Source of the DNA: Spodoptera frugiperda
Lineage: Eukaryota > Arthropoda > Insecta > Lepidoptera > Noctuidae
NCBI RefSeq assembly: GCF_023101765.2
Contig: NC_064220.1
Coordinates: 3,100,001 to 3,164,000 of the forward strand
Direction of reading: 5' to 3'
Length of the DNA: 64,000 nucleotides
The notes below the pieces were generated by a model. That model saw only the letters and a program-made list of their open reading frames with translations. It was not told the origin of the DNA and ran no database searches. The translations under genes were made by a program, and so were the position numbers. Shown in pieces: positions 47,255 to 57,575 of the stretch (position 1 is the first letter of the stretch; every line of letters begins with the position of its first letter).

Positions 47255-47686
47255 CTGCAAAAGTAAAAATTATTTGAGAAAAATTGATAAAACTTATCGA
47301 AAATATAAAAAATGCCATAGAAAATCATACAAAAAAACAGCTCTGATCGACCTGTCTCTATCGACCAACTTAACAAAAGGGTATTTTAATGTTCGTTTTA
47401 TAGATTATTTAAAAATATTAGACACGTAATGTTTCTTTTCTTAACAAATGCTTTTGAAGATATATTGATTTCAAATATCGCGTGTCAACACTTCTAGGTA
47501 CGTCTCATACGTGATAGATATGACTTATTTGATTCAACTCCTAAACTTTCATTCCTTATCTATCTTCTATATACTTATAATAAATCTGTAGAGAGGTCAA
47601 TTCTGTACATGAAATATATTTCCAAAATAACTATCAGCGGGTGATTAGTGATCGATACTGACGCCAAAAATGCAATCAGAAATTTT

Positions 47687-47719
<33 letters not shown>

Positions 47720-50700
47720 ATGTTCTTTATAGAAACAAAAACCACTCGACAGATTTCAACGAAACTTGGTACAATTGTTCTTCATACTCCTGGGCAGGTT
47801 ATAGTATACTTTTCATCACGCTACGATCAATAGGAGCAGAGCAGTGAAGGGAAATGTTGGGAAAACAGGAGAACTTACTCCATTTTTGAAGCTTCCGTCG
47901 CGTGTGCAGCCTTAATGGTTAAAGCTACACAGAAATCATGTATGACGGAAATATTCCCCTTAAAATTGTTTAAAAAATATTCAACTACAGCAAATGTCTA
48001 TCTTTTATGGTTGACTCACAATAACATAGGCCAGTGCAGATACCTCTAATAAAGGTAACAAGTAAAAGAAATTTATAGTAGAATGAAACCTATTGGAAAT
48101 CGAAGAGAATATACTAAAAATGAAAAAAAATAAAAATTCCACTCCATCCGAGTTCGGGAAGTGGGGGGGAGGGAGGTTTTAAGAGTAAAAATCGGTTTAT
48201 CGCAATTTTCGGCGAAACTACAAGTCCTATGAAAAAAAGTTTAATGGCAAAGTTGTAGGTAATAAAAAGATCTACAACTTTTGTATTTACACATTTTTTA
48301 TATTACCTCAAAATTTTGTGGAAAATTAAAAAAACTACGATTTCGGTTTTTTAGTCTTATCTTTGACAAAAATATTTATTTTTTAACGAAATTTTGTGAA
48401 AACGTGCCTTTATATGTACCAAACAAACTCTAATTTTTTGGAATTGAAAAATTTATTTTTTTACCAGATATTGATTAAATACCGAAAAATTATCCTAATT
48501 TTCAATCGAAAATTCACGCGTCAAAATGTCAGCTTTTTTATAAAATTCGGTGGGCTGTTTGTTCGTTGAAATCTCTACTTTTCGATAGTGTAAAAAAAAT
48601 TACGTTACCATGGAAAATGTTCTCAAAAAACGCAATAAACTAAAAAAACTCGAATCGAAAAAATTGTTTTTCATCATTATGCACAATTTTGAGCTATTTA
48701 TTACAATTAACTCATGTAGAGTAAGATTTAATGGTACATTGACAATTAAAAAAAATATATAAATTAAAACATTCTACTATGATTAACAATCAAATAAGTT
48801 AATAATGTTTATATTTGATAAGACATCTACAATGTTATAAGAAAGTTGTAGAATTTTGTTTTAATTAAATACGTAGATACTTATTTGTTGCTATTTGAAG
48901 ATAATTTATAAACTTTTTTTTATTTTTTAAGGTGGCAAAATCATCCAGTCCAATCCAATGACCTCTCTCGCCTTAGGTGAGGCGAGAGGGAATGTCAGGC
49001 TCTTACTGACTAAAAACCACCCTGTTCCTAGTCCTGCTTTTCGAACCGGAGCCCCGGTAAACCCGCTAGGTAGTCCGCAGATCCGGATCAGGCATCAGCC
49101 ATACTAGACACCATCTGAGGTGGTCTGATGGCTCATTGAGGCGCGCGCGGAACGCGACGCGCCGCATGCACGGGTCTAGTTCTGTTCGGGCGGCAAGCTA
49201 CCCTTGCTCGCCGTCTACAGACCCGTACTTACGGAGGCCAGAGTTCTTTGCGCGATCCTCGACGCCCAGAGTGTCTCTCGCGAAGGCTGGGGGGTGAGGA
49301 GGTTCGTTCCCTCACGTATCCCGCCTCCTTCTTTGCTAGCATGACTGCTTCGCAGAAGGAGGAGACGTCATCTCAGTGTCGCTCGCTCCTCCAGAGACAC
49401 TCCGGGCGTCGGGAATCGCAGGACGATCTCTAGCCACCGTTCACTATCACCTGTTTTTTCTGAACATTTTTCATAGTAACGTTTATTTTTTTTACACTAT
49501 CGAAAAGTAGAGATTTCAACGAACAAACAGCCCATCGAATTTTATAAAAAAGCTGACATTTTGACGCGTGAATTTTCGATTGAAAATTAGGAAAATTTTT
49601 CGGTATTTAATCAATATCTGGTAAAAAAATAAATTTTTCAATTCCAAAAAATTAGAGTTTGTTTGGTACATATAAAGTCACGTTTTCACAAAATTTTGTT
49701 AAAAAATAAATATTTTTGTCAAAGATAAGAATAAAAAACCGAAATCGTAGTTTTTTTAATTTTCCACAAAATTTTGAGGTAATATAAAAAATGTGTAAAT
49801 ACAAAAGTTGTAGATCTTTTTATTACCTACAACTTTGCCATTAAACTTTTTTTCATAGGACTTGTAGTTTCGCCGGAAATTGCGATAAACCGATTTTTAC
49901 TCTTAAAACCTCCCTCCCCCCACTTCCCGAACTCGGATGGAGTGGAATTTTTATTTTTTTTTCATTTTTAGCATATTCTCTTCGATTTCCAATAGGTTTC
50001 ATTCTACTATAAATTTCTTTTGTTTCAAAACCTATCTGCACTGGCCTAACACGTATAACTCCCGATAGCTAAGCAGTTCGGAGCTTTCTGATTATATTTG
50101 TCTACCTATTCTTACATTTATAACACTCATTCATCCCTAATTAAAAATGTTAACATATTACCTATTTAATAAAAAAAGAATCATAGAAATCGGTACAGAA
50201 ACACTAAAGATATACATGAATTACGCTTAGTTTATATTAGGTAGGTAAAGGCGTAGGTACTTTTATTAATTATAGGTATGAAATTTTATCTATACATATA
50301 ATAAATCTGTTGAAGGGTCAATTCTGTACGTGATTAATTTTTTTTTGTCTGTCCGTCTGTCTGTCTATCTGTATGTTCAGGCATCACGTGAAAACTAACG
50401 GATCGATTTCGATGAAACTTGGTGTAATTATACCTTATTTTCCTGGGCATAAAATAGGATACTTTTTATCCTGGAAAAATACGTAGAAAAAATTTCTTAA
50501 TTTTTCATTTTTATACTACCTATACAGAACGCAAGCTCAACAGCAGTAGAGGGATATCCTTAATTATTATGGGCCTCGCCGTATTTGGGTCCAATAGATA
50601 TTTAAAAGATGTCATTGTTAGAGTTACTCAAAATGGAGATATAAAACATCCACGCGAAGACCGACATCCACGCGGACGGAGTCGCGGGCGGAAGCTAGTA

Positions 50701-53700
50701 TTTAAGTATTTTTGTCTCATACATATGACAAAATAAAAAAATACGTGTATAATGTTTTACGTTACCTAACTGACGGACTAAATAAATTTTAAATTTTTAT
50801 ACCCCGTCATGATCCCTATCCCTATCCCTATATTAATCAATGCAAAACAGGCTCAATAATACTGGAAACTTTAAATAAAAATAATGTACAGGATAGTATG
50901 ATTTACCAATTTCCACGCTACAAACTAATGTAGAATGAGCCATGTACGGGCCATGGAAAAATACGCATATAATCGACAGAAGTAGTCGAATACAAGCAAC
51001 TGACACATGGAACTTTATATGGCCAGGTCGTTTCTGAAACAAAATGAAAAAGGGTTAATATTTATCCAGGAAAACTAGCATTATAACTATAATTCATAAT
51101 TTGTTAAAGATTTCAAAAAAGGAGGTTCTCTGTTTGACTGTATTTATGTGTGGCTGCTTTAAGTGGCTACTGCTGACTAACGGCTCTTCTCGCACGGAGA
51201 AGGTTTGAGAATTAATCACCACGCTTGCTCAATGCGGATTGGTAATTTCAAACTTATAGTAAGAAGTTATAAGACCAGGTTTCCTCACGATGTTTTCCTT
51301 TACTATTTGTCAGTGGTGTTTAAATAATCTTACAAAGTACATATAACTCAGAAAGGGTCATATTGGTAGGTTTCGAAACCGAACTCTCATGCATGAGAAG
51401 CGGCCGTCCTAAACCTCCGGGCCACCACAACATTTTTTTTAAATAAAAGTGTTAATTGTTACCAATATCTATTAAATATTTTAAGAAGATAAATAAGCAT
51501 ATCCTAACAAAATATTATTTAAACACAAACCAAGAACAATAAGTTTGTTGAGGCTCCATTATTTGTTAGTTAAGATAGGGCCATAAAATTGCTAATCACC
51601 GATCTCGTAGGTCGATGGTGTATAGAGTGAACTAACAAACTGCTGTTTCTAAGGACTTCGCAAGTACAAGCTTTGAAGTCATTTGCTAATGTATCTCAAT
51701 ATGATTAAACCAGGCCACCCAACTTCGTGTTGGTATAAGATAATTTGACTGTAGTATACTTATACTACAGTACTATAGGAATACAATACATACTTATGTA
51801 TTGTAGATTCACTAGTTGAAATTAGTCAAAAATCACATAATTATTTAGTAAGGTAAAAGGTAACATGGTTTTGGGTTTAAGTAAAATATTTATAATGCTC
51901 ACAACATTACTAATTTGTTTTTAACACATTAAACGCCACGGGGGTCGCCGGTGACCGATGTTAGCGGAGGATTTGCCTTCAACAGTTTTCTATTGGTAGT
52001 CAAAGACTTTTTTTTTTCAGCCATGGTCGTCCCACTGTCAAAGACTTAAGAATATTTTAACAATTTATTACCCTTCCTGTGTTTCACGCATCTATGCATC
52101 GTTATAAACGTTTATAAACAAGAATTTGACAGGCCTTTCGTGTCTAACTCCTTCAAAAATTTCAAAGAAACCGCTGTCCAGAAATCATGAAAAGATTTGG
52201 CAAAACCTATTTGTAATTTCGTACAAACTGGCTTAGTGCCAGCTAAGTAAGTCAAACAAGGGAACATTTATTGTGGCCGTAGATAATTTTGAACATGCCT
52301 CGTACGACCAGCCTGAAATGTGCTTCAGGTCTTTTTATTAACTTAAACGTCGAGTTGGTGTCTTATTTTTTTAAATAGCTCTGAAATAATGTTTAATGTG
52401 TATGATAAAAGTATTGACGATACACTAATGGTAATTGAATAATAGTAAGTAATAGCAACAAACCTTGCCTGCAATTAAGAAAATGATATGATTTATTTAT
52501 AATTTTTTTTTCTATTTTCGTATTTTTTGTGCACTGTAATAATTAATAAATAGTAGGTAACCGGGGGCTCCAGCTCAATAAGCAGGAGTAGGAACGGGCT
52601 GGTTTTTAGTCAGCAAGAGTCTGACACTCCCTCTCGTCTGGCGGGAGAAGACAATGTATGATATAGCACACTCAAAAATAAAAAAAAATATCAACTAAGT
52701 TCATAACACTATAGAATACATACCCTATGCAGACCAATAAGAAGAACTATGCTCATCGCAAACCAGATAACGTTTAAGCCTCCATCTAAAATAGTCACTA
52801 CAACAGTCGTCATAATCTTGGACCCATCCAAATAGTCTGGGACTGTACCTCCATCCTTCAGCACCTTATTATGGAGGTATTCAAGGTCGTAGTTATAAAA
52901 AGCCATGTAAAACAGCGTTCCGACAAAGTAAACAGATATTACGAAGTTTAGAATCTAGAAATAAAGAAAAATTAAAAAAAAATGTTGACTGCACGTATCG
53001 CAACTTTAGAATGAAAGTGACCGAATTCAAAAACTGCAAGTTCTTATGGATTAGTTCTTTGGTTGTAGAGTATATAATATTATAACACCAGTTTATGATA
53101 GAATTGAAAGTTATAGAAATTTTGAGTTAAGTCACTTTCATTCTAAAGGTGCGGTATGGTGTGGTGGCTAGGCAACCGGCTGCCGTGCAATGGGTAGCGA
53201 GTTCGATTCCCACACGGAACAACTCTTTGTGTAATCCACAAATTGTTGTTTTGGGTCTGGGTGTAATGTGTATATGAAATTGTACGTTTATAAACGCACC
53301 CACGACACAGAAGAATATTCTAGACTGAAGCAATGTTCTAAATTATATAAAATCTATTTGAGTATCTTTAAAAGCGTTTTAAGGTATTGAATGTCACTTA
53401 TGAAGATTAAGACAAGATCCAAATCAAAAAAATGTCATCATCCTACTCGTACCACCATATAATGGAAATGTGAATACTTACTAAGCTGAAATAACCAAGT
53501 ATGAAACAACCAGTCTCCAGTGGAACACAGAAACAGCATTTTGAGAATAAAATAAATCTTTTTGGTTGTTTTGGGTACATGCTGAAACAAATATTTTATT
53601 GTTATGATATAGGATGGCCACCGAGTAGATGGATCACCTGATGGTAAGCAATCGGCGCTGTCTACTCGCAAAATCAGAGGAGTTATAATATTGTGCCTTT

Positions 53701-55173
53701 TAGTAAGATGTGCTAATGGTAAGTAATTGTATAGTATAAACTAAGATCAATTGCTAAAATTTGCCTTAATACTACTTTCATTGTTACAGCTTACAGTTAT
53801 AAAGCTTGTCCAACATCTTTTTGTCAGATTTATGTAATTCAAGTATACATAAGCAGTAGGTAGCAAAATAGACCCAAGAAAGTGGCCTAACTTAAAAAGG
53901 TTGTTATCTAAACGATGCGAAGTAAAGCATTGAAAACTACAATTGCATTTTATTTGCACAAAATGAAGCATAGCAATGGAGCCATAAATGGAGAAATTTC
54001 ATTTAATTTATTAAAATTAAGATATAGCATACTATAATATTAATATATTAAAGTAATTTCTTCCTCACTATGAATAAATGAGATGAAACTTTTCCATACA
54101 ATAAATTCACATAATGAAGTAAGAAATGTGTTTACAAATAGAAGTTACGTTAGTTTACGCGTTCTTATGCAGTTCGATATGAATTCATAAACATTATACA
54201 ATTGTGGTCTGCACAATACATTTTTCACAATGACATTCTTGATGATAATAAACTCCTCACTGGAGTAATTGACCCTAGAAACGCACCCAATATCTATATT
54301 CAGAGATATAATTATAAGTAGGTACATATATTACTAAAAAAAATATTAAGTATAATATGCAACCAGGGAATCATTTCGATATTAGTTCAAAGTCAAAGTC
54401 AAAATTATTTATTTCAAATAGACCGATAAGGCACTTTAGAACGTCAAAGCAAATAGTACAATATTAAAAATAAACAAAATGTCTGTCTGTCGGTCAGTCG
54501 TCAGTGAAACTATTTGCTCGTTCCAAAGTGTAGGTTCTTATGGAGAAGAACGAGAAAGAAACTCCATAGGTAACTCGCTACTTTTAGTTAAAAGCGTTAA
54601 AGGTTACTTAAAGTTATAAGCGTCAAGCGAAGTGAATGAATAAGTTTATTCGTATCATGTCAACGACTCCTCATTTTCAAAGATATCAAGAACAGTTAAG
54701 GACAACTGTATGTCCTGGTTGTCCACATTTTAGCTGCATGGTCAAAAGATGTAGTTTTAAATTTTCTTCATAATAATCGTATCAAATAATTAGCACAAAG
54801 AATGAAAGCAGAAATCGGAGTTCTCTTTCTGTCGTACCCAGAGACATTAAATGATTACTTAAACTTTTTCTTAGTAACGATTTTGTATTGAAAACAATTG
54901 CCAAGGTTTGAGTTAAGTAACCATTAAATGACTGAGTGCGGTGGTTTATCACTTTTCACTCCTAAACGTTGAAAATCAACACCCATTCGGGACACCCAAA
55001 ATACATACATTTTCTTTCGTATAATTTAGTTATTTTATTCCATTTATAATGAATTAATTTGATGTTCTAAATGGTTTTAATCTAAACACGAGTTTTCTTG
55101 GTCTAAAAGCATAAAGTTTAAATAGTTAATACAAAAATTAACAGAAACAAACTTACTTTTCATAAGGTGACAT
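47076..55173 (-). CDS. gene B: four-helix membrane protein, five exons, 217 aa
   Basis: Join on the minus strand: 55173-55157, 53581-53482, 52954-52724, 51033-50907, 47254-47076. The 654 nt stay open to a TAA; introns are GT-AG with phases 2, 0, 0, 1, exactly as in gene A. Features: N-terminal SPYENM (YxxPhi-like); KCCFCVPLETG (20-30); helices at about 33-59, 88-115, 128-143 and 152-173; a polar tail ending GEGNYCTV. Loop 1 is acidic in A but mixed in B (LKDGGTVPDYLDGS), and the N-terminal segment is shorter. CCFC-x-PLETGCF and WFAM-x-IVLL-x-GLH are nearly identical between A and B. Tandem duplication followed by divergence is clear; function is unknown, and the LAPTM-like resemblance is only suggestive. 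Confidence 0.85.
47563..47970 (+). mobile_element. Helitron-like element, 3' end unclear, in intron 4 of gene B
   Basis: Starts A^TC near 47563, with TTATAATAAATCTGTAGAG, GGTCAATTCTGTACATG, a (TCTG)n run (47688-47719) and TTTCAACGAAACTTGGTACA, matching the copy at 50289. No CTAG end was found. Confidence 0.55.
48029..50046. mobile_element. 2.0-kb foldback element with arms of nearly 600 bp, in intron 4 of gene B
   Basis: Arms 48029 to about 48633 and about 49453 to 50046 are highly similar reverse complements. Both begin GGCCAGTGCAGATA and include AAATTTATAGTAGAATGAAA. TA flanks each end, compatible with Tc1/mariner-type insertion. The ~820-bp loop carries a separate LINE fragment. No transposase ORF was seen. 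Confidence 0.85.
48916..49445 (-). mobile_element. longer LINE 3' copy (L1x) with ORF2 C-terminus, inside the foldback loop
   Basis: Beyond the usual L1x 3' UTR words this copy continues 5' on the minus strand into coding sequence: SLEERATLR, a frameshift, DDVSSFCEAVMLAKKEAG, then RERHSGRRGSRKELWPP and TAA at 49231-49229. The SFCE-x-VML-x-KEEAE-like pattern with an RRR-rich end resembles ORF2 C-termini of R1-clade LINEs, as I recall them. So the 150-bp repeat scattered through the window is a LINE 3' UTR, not an independent SINE. Confidence 0.7.
50289..50698 (+). mobile_element. non-autonomous Helitron-like element
   Basis: Starts TC (preceded by A) and ends CTAG followed by T, the canonical A^TC...CTAG^T ends. 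A GC-rich GTCGCGGGCGGAAG run precedes the end. Contains a (TCTG)n run at 50346-50372. 410 bp, no Rep/helicase ORF. Confidence 0.75.
50907..51033 (-). CDS. gene B exon 4
   Basis: 127 nt, acceptor TTTCAG and donor GTAAAT. Encodes KRPGHIKFHVSVACIRLLLS and the segment before helix 4, ending VCSVEI. Confidence 0.9.
51155..51430 (-). repeat. S1 SINE, nearly complete, in intron 3 of gene B
   Basis: The head reads GTGGTGGCCCGGAGGTTTAG (A-box-like) and GGTTTCGAAACC (B-box-like), giving a tRNA-derived origin. The body matches the copies at 43464 and 34497. Confidence 0.7.
51925..52015. repeat. dispersed repeat fragment in intron 3 of gene B
   Basis: CACATTAAACGCCACGGGGG and TTTGCCTTCAACAGTTTTCT; the second word recurs near 40852. 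Confidence 0.45.
52560..52680 (+). mobile_element. LINE 3' end (L1x), partial, in intron 3 of gene B
   Basis: GGGGGCTCCAGCTCAATAAG, AGGAGTAGGAACGGGCTGG and GCGGGAGAAGACAATG, ending in A-rich sequence. Confidence 0.65.
52724..52954 (-). CDS. gene B exon 3
   Basis: 77 codons, acceptor TTTCTAG and donor GTATGT. ILNFVISVYFVGTLFYMAF is followed by loop 1 and the helix ending IVLLIGLHR. Confidence 0.9.
52999..53153. mobile_element. 155-bp MITE in intron 2 of gene B
   Basis: An 18-bp perfect inverted pair CTTTAGAATGAAAGTGAC (53004-53021 and 53131-53148) extends imperfectly to about 30 bp starting CGCA. GTAT flanks both sides (52995-52998 and 53154-53157). Confidence 0.7.
53158..53320 (+). repeat. 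tRNA-derived SINE (second family), in intron 2 of gene B
   Basis: A-box-like TGGCTAGGCAACCGG and B-box GAGTTCGATTCCC, then TTGTTGTTTTGGGTCTGGGT. A decayed copy is at 61060-61215. Confidence 0.7.
53482..53581 (-). CDS. gene B exon 2
   Basis: 100 nt, acceptor TTTCAG and donor GTAAGT. Encodes MYPKQPKRFILF, then SKCCFCVPLETGCFILGY. Confidence 0.9.
53612..53700 (-). repeat. R2 repeat fragment in intron 1 of gene B
   Basis: GATGGATCACCTGATGGTAA and GCAATCGGCGCTGTC match reversed R2. Confidence 0.6.
54385..54600. repeat. old retroposon 3' end in intron 1 of gene B
   Basis: TCAAAGTCAAAGTCAAAATT and GAGAAGAACGAGAAAGAAAC are words of a common lepidopteran LINE 3' end. Confidence 0.5.
55157..55173 (-). 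CDS. gene B exon 1 (coding part)
   Basis: ATG TCA CCT TAT GAA AA, then donor GTAAGT. Only 17 nt, supported by the match to gene A exon 1 and by shared phase and upstream sequence. Confidence 0.8.
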
Positions 55174-55251
55174 AGTAATTTCGTCGTACACAGAACAGTT
55201 TTACGTTTTATTCCTAAATTGTCATGCACACACCTTATATGTTTGGTTAAG

Positions 55252-55256
55252 ACTGA
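55252..55256 (-). promoter_or_regulatory. gene B initiator
   Basis: TCAGT with +1 at 55254, 81 nt before the ATG. The context GCAGCTCAGTC matches gene A. No good DPE is seen at +28 (GCATGA) and no TATA box. Confidence 0.55.
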
Positions 55257-55301
55257 GCTGCGTACGCGTTTAAGTTAATATTACTGTTGCTTGGAATTCG
55301 A

Positions 55302-55380
55302 TGTATTGCCTGTTTATTTGAACATAACACCTGTACGTCATTCGAAGGGTAACAAATCTGTTTTGTCAGTTATTTTACAT
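55302..55380 (-). promoter_or_regulatory. upstream block conserved with gene A
   Basis: GCCTGTTTAT, ACATAACAC, GTCATTCGAAGGGTAA and AGTTATTTT (plus-strand reading) align with 46235-46335, starting 48 bp above the initiator. Confidence 0.6.
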
Positions 55381-55699
55381 TTCGTTTGAACTAAACAGTA
55401 CATATTTGTGATTTGTCCTAGTGATACGCGATTTAGTATTGAGCCATTGTGTCATTCATATCGATAAACGCATATAATAGAGTATTCTGTTAAACATTTA
55501 TAAACATAATGCTTATTATGAGGAAAATTAAATGGAAACAATAACAACAGCATATCCTGGTAACTATAGAGGGAAGTGATCGAAGAGTGGGGGCAGGGTA
55601 TATTGTTAAAGACTTTATTTAAGAAATGTACTCCTTGGTACTTGTACTTAGATACCAGACACCAGCAGGTCTTTTATTCTTACGTCCATGTGACGGTTC

Positions 55700-55810
55700 T
55701 CTTTTACCGGGGCTCCGGCTCGAAAAGCAGGAGTAGGAGCTAGGAACACTCCCTCACGTCTCGCCCAAGGCGGGAGTAGCTATTGGATGATTTTCCCCCT
55801 TTAAAAAGTA
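55700..55810 (+). mobile_element. LINE 3' end (L1x), short copy
   Basis: TTACCGGGGCTCCGGCTCGA and GGATGATTTTCCCCCTTT, ending in A's, with an internal deletion. Confidence 0.65.
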
Positions 55811-55974
55811 ACAGTTCTTTTGTTTTACTACTTTAAACTTTTTTATGCGCAACTGTTTTAGTCAGGCGAGGAGTAAAGGTATTGTATCATTTCGCCAAAT
55901 ACTGGCTACAAGTCAGAAATGGGCACATTGCTTGCCTTATTCAGATTTCTCTTGATATATGTAGATTCCAACCC

Positions 55975-56060
55975 GCATTGAGCAAGCGTGGTGATTAATT
56001 CTTATACCTTCTCCGTCCGAGAAGAGGCCTTTGGTCAGCAGTGGCCACTAAACTTATAGG
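55975..56060 (+). repeat. S1 SINE 3' fragment
   Basis: GCATTGAGCAAGCGTGGTGA and AGAAGAGGCCTTTGGTCAGC. Confidence 0.65.
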
Positions 56061-56639
56061 ATTTTAATGTGACGTATTATTGTTTCTAATTCAAGTGATA
56101 TATATAGCGTCCTGGTAGGCAGCCATACTTAGAACGACTTGTACAACTAAACAGTTTTCAAGAAAAAAATTAGACGTTTCTTTTTATCGCCTTAGACGTT
56201 TGACATTCTTAGCCTTGATATACCATCTTTCTCCAAATAAACGAATTAAATAAAAGAAAAGTTAATGTTACTTTTTTTTGTAAAACAAATCAAATTAAGT
56301 AAATTAACAAAAGTCCAAACTGAATCCTAATTTCGTTTTAGGATCGTTAATTTTGTCAACCTTTAGCTGTAGGGACGGGACGGCCTGAAAAACTGAAAAC
56401 TAAGTTTATTAGGCCTCATTAATTCACTGCTAAAGATTTTCATTCGATTCCATTAAAAGATAAAGATTGATTACGTACGCAGTCTTGTCATTCATAGGTT
56501 AATTAATGGTTAAAACTTACCACGCCTGTTAATTATGAAATAGTAGACAGATATCTAATTAAGAAAAAAAAATCACTAAAAGAATAAGTGATGTCATATT
56601 GTAAATAAGCAACGTTTATGCCGCTTCTTAGATAAAAGG
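56061..56639. other. unannotated stretch
   Basis: No gene recognised. Confidence 0.45.
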
Positions 56640-56830
56640 CGTGACGAACACCCACTTTTCACCATTTGTTTTGTGTTGTAAGTCCCATGTAATAGGGGGT
56701 GACTCCAACCGAAACTCCTTAAAGGCCGGCGACGTACCCGTAACGCCTCTGATGTTTTGGGTGTCCTTGGGCGGTGGCTATTGCTTACCATCAGGCGATC
56801 AGTCTTTTCGTTTACCGGTTTATCACATAC
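56640..56830. repeat. SINE fragment (minus) joined to an R2 fragment (plus)
   Basis: 56640-56705 (CACCCACTTTTCACCATTTG, CCCATGTAATAGGGGGTGA) is reversed SINE body. 56720-56830 (AAAGGCCGGCGACGTACCCG, TGCTTACCATCAGGCGATCA) is R2. Confidence 0.6.
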
Positions 56831-57184
56831 AATATATACACTAACTACGCTAAAACTTGTTGTTAACTTTGCCTTTCAGAAGGAATTTCAATATTTTCTA
56901 TTTAATGCACGCTATATAATCCGCAGCTAAAGTTTCTGTACAAAAAAATAGTTTCTAAAATAGAATATTAATCAATTCCAAACGACAGAATGCCATGTTT
57001 CAGTTCCATGTTTTAACTGAAACTTAGAAACTTTTTTGGGCTAAAAAAGTTTGATATAAACCCTAAAAATACCCTTAAAATAACTAATCCATCGTGTTTC
57101 ACCTCTATAAAATTCTTAGTCTCACGAAAGCAAATTCAGGATCTTTCAAAGTAGTTTATGTTTGTATAATGTACATTTCTAATA

Positions 57185-57290
57185 TGAAGCGAAAGAAGTG
57201 TGTAAGAGCCGTGGCAATTGGCGTTCCATTGTCTCTGCCTACCCCCATGGGAGACAGGGTGAGGTTATGTATGTATGTATTTTTAATATT
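57185..57290 (+). repeat. R4 retroposon tail
   Basis: GAAGCGAAAGAAGTGTGTAA, CCATTGTCTCTGCCTACCCC and (TATG)n, directly before the SINE at 57295. Confidence 0.55.
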
Positions 57291-57294
57291 TAGA

Positions 57295-57575
57295 GACTGC
57301 TTCGTTGGTCGCGAGGTCGCTAGTGCGACTGCCAAGGGCTCTCGGCTTCGATTCCCGGGTTGGGCGAAGTATTACTAGGCTTTTTTCGGCTTTTCGAAAA
57401 TATCTCAGTAGTAGCACGGAGTCTGGAATTGTGCCCAGTATATGGCAATAGGCTCACCCCCTATTACATGGGATTATCACACAAATGGTGAAAAGTGGGT
57501 GAACATTGTATAGCGGTATTACGTACCGTAATGTGCACCTCTGCCTACCCCTTCGGGAATAAAAAATCGTAACAA
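57295..57575 (+). repeat. tRNA-derived SINE, nearly full length
   Basis: The head GACTGCTTCGTTGGTCGCGA with B-box-like GCTTCGATTCC (57345-57355) indicates a tRNA origin. The body has GTAGCACGGAGTCTGGAATT and CCCCCTATTACATGGGATTA, the tail CTGCCTACCCCTTCGGG. Confidence 0.75.

Noticed and set aside
47686..47720. (TCTG)n run as a CRISPR-like or regulatory array
   Set aside because: A simple microsatellite inside Helitron-like DNA; no spacers.
50810..50834. CCCTAT triplet repeat as telomeric sequence
   Set aside because: Only three units and not the insect TTAGG motif.
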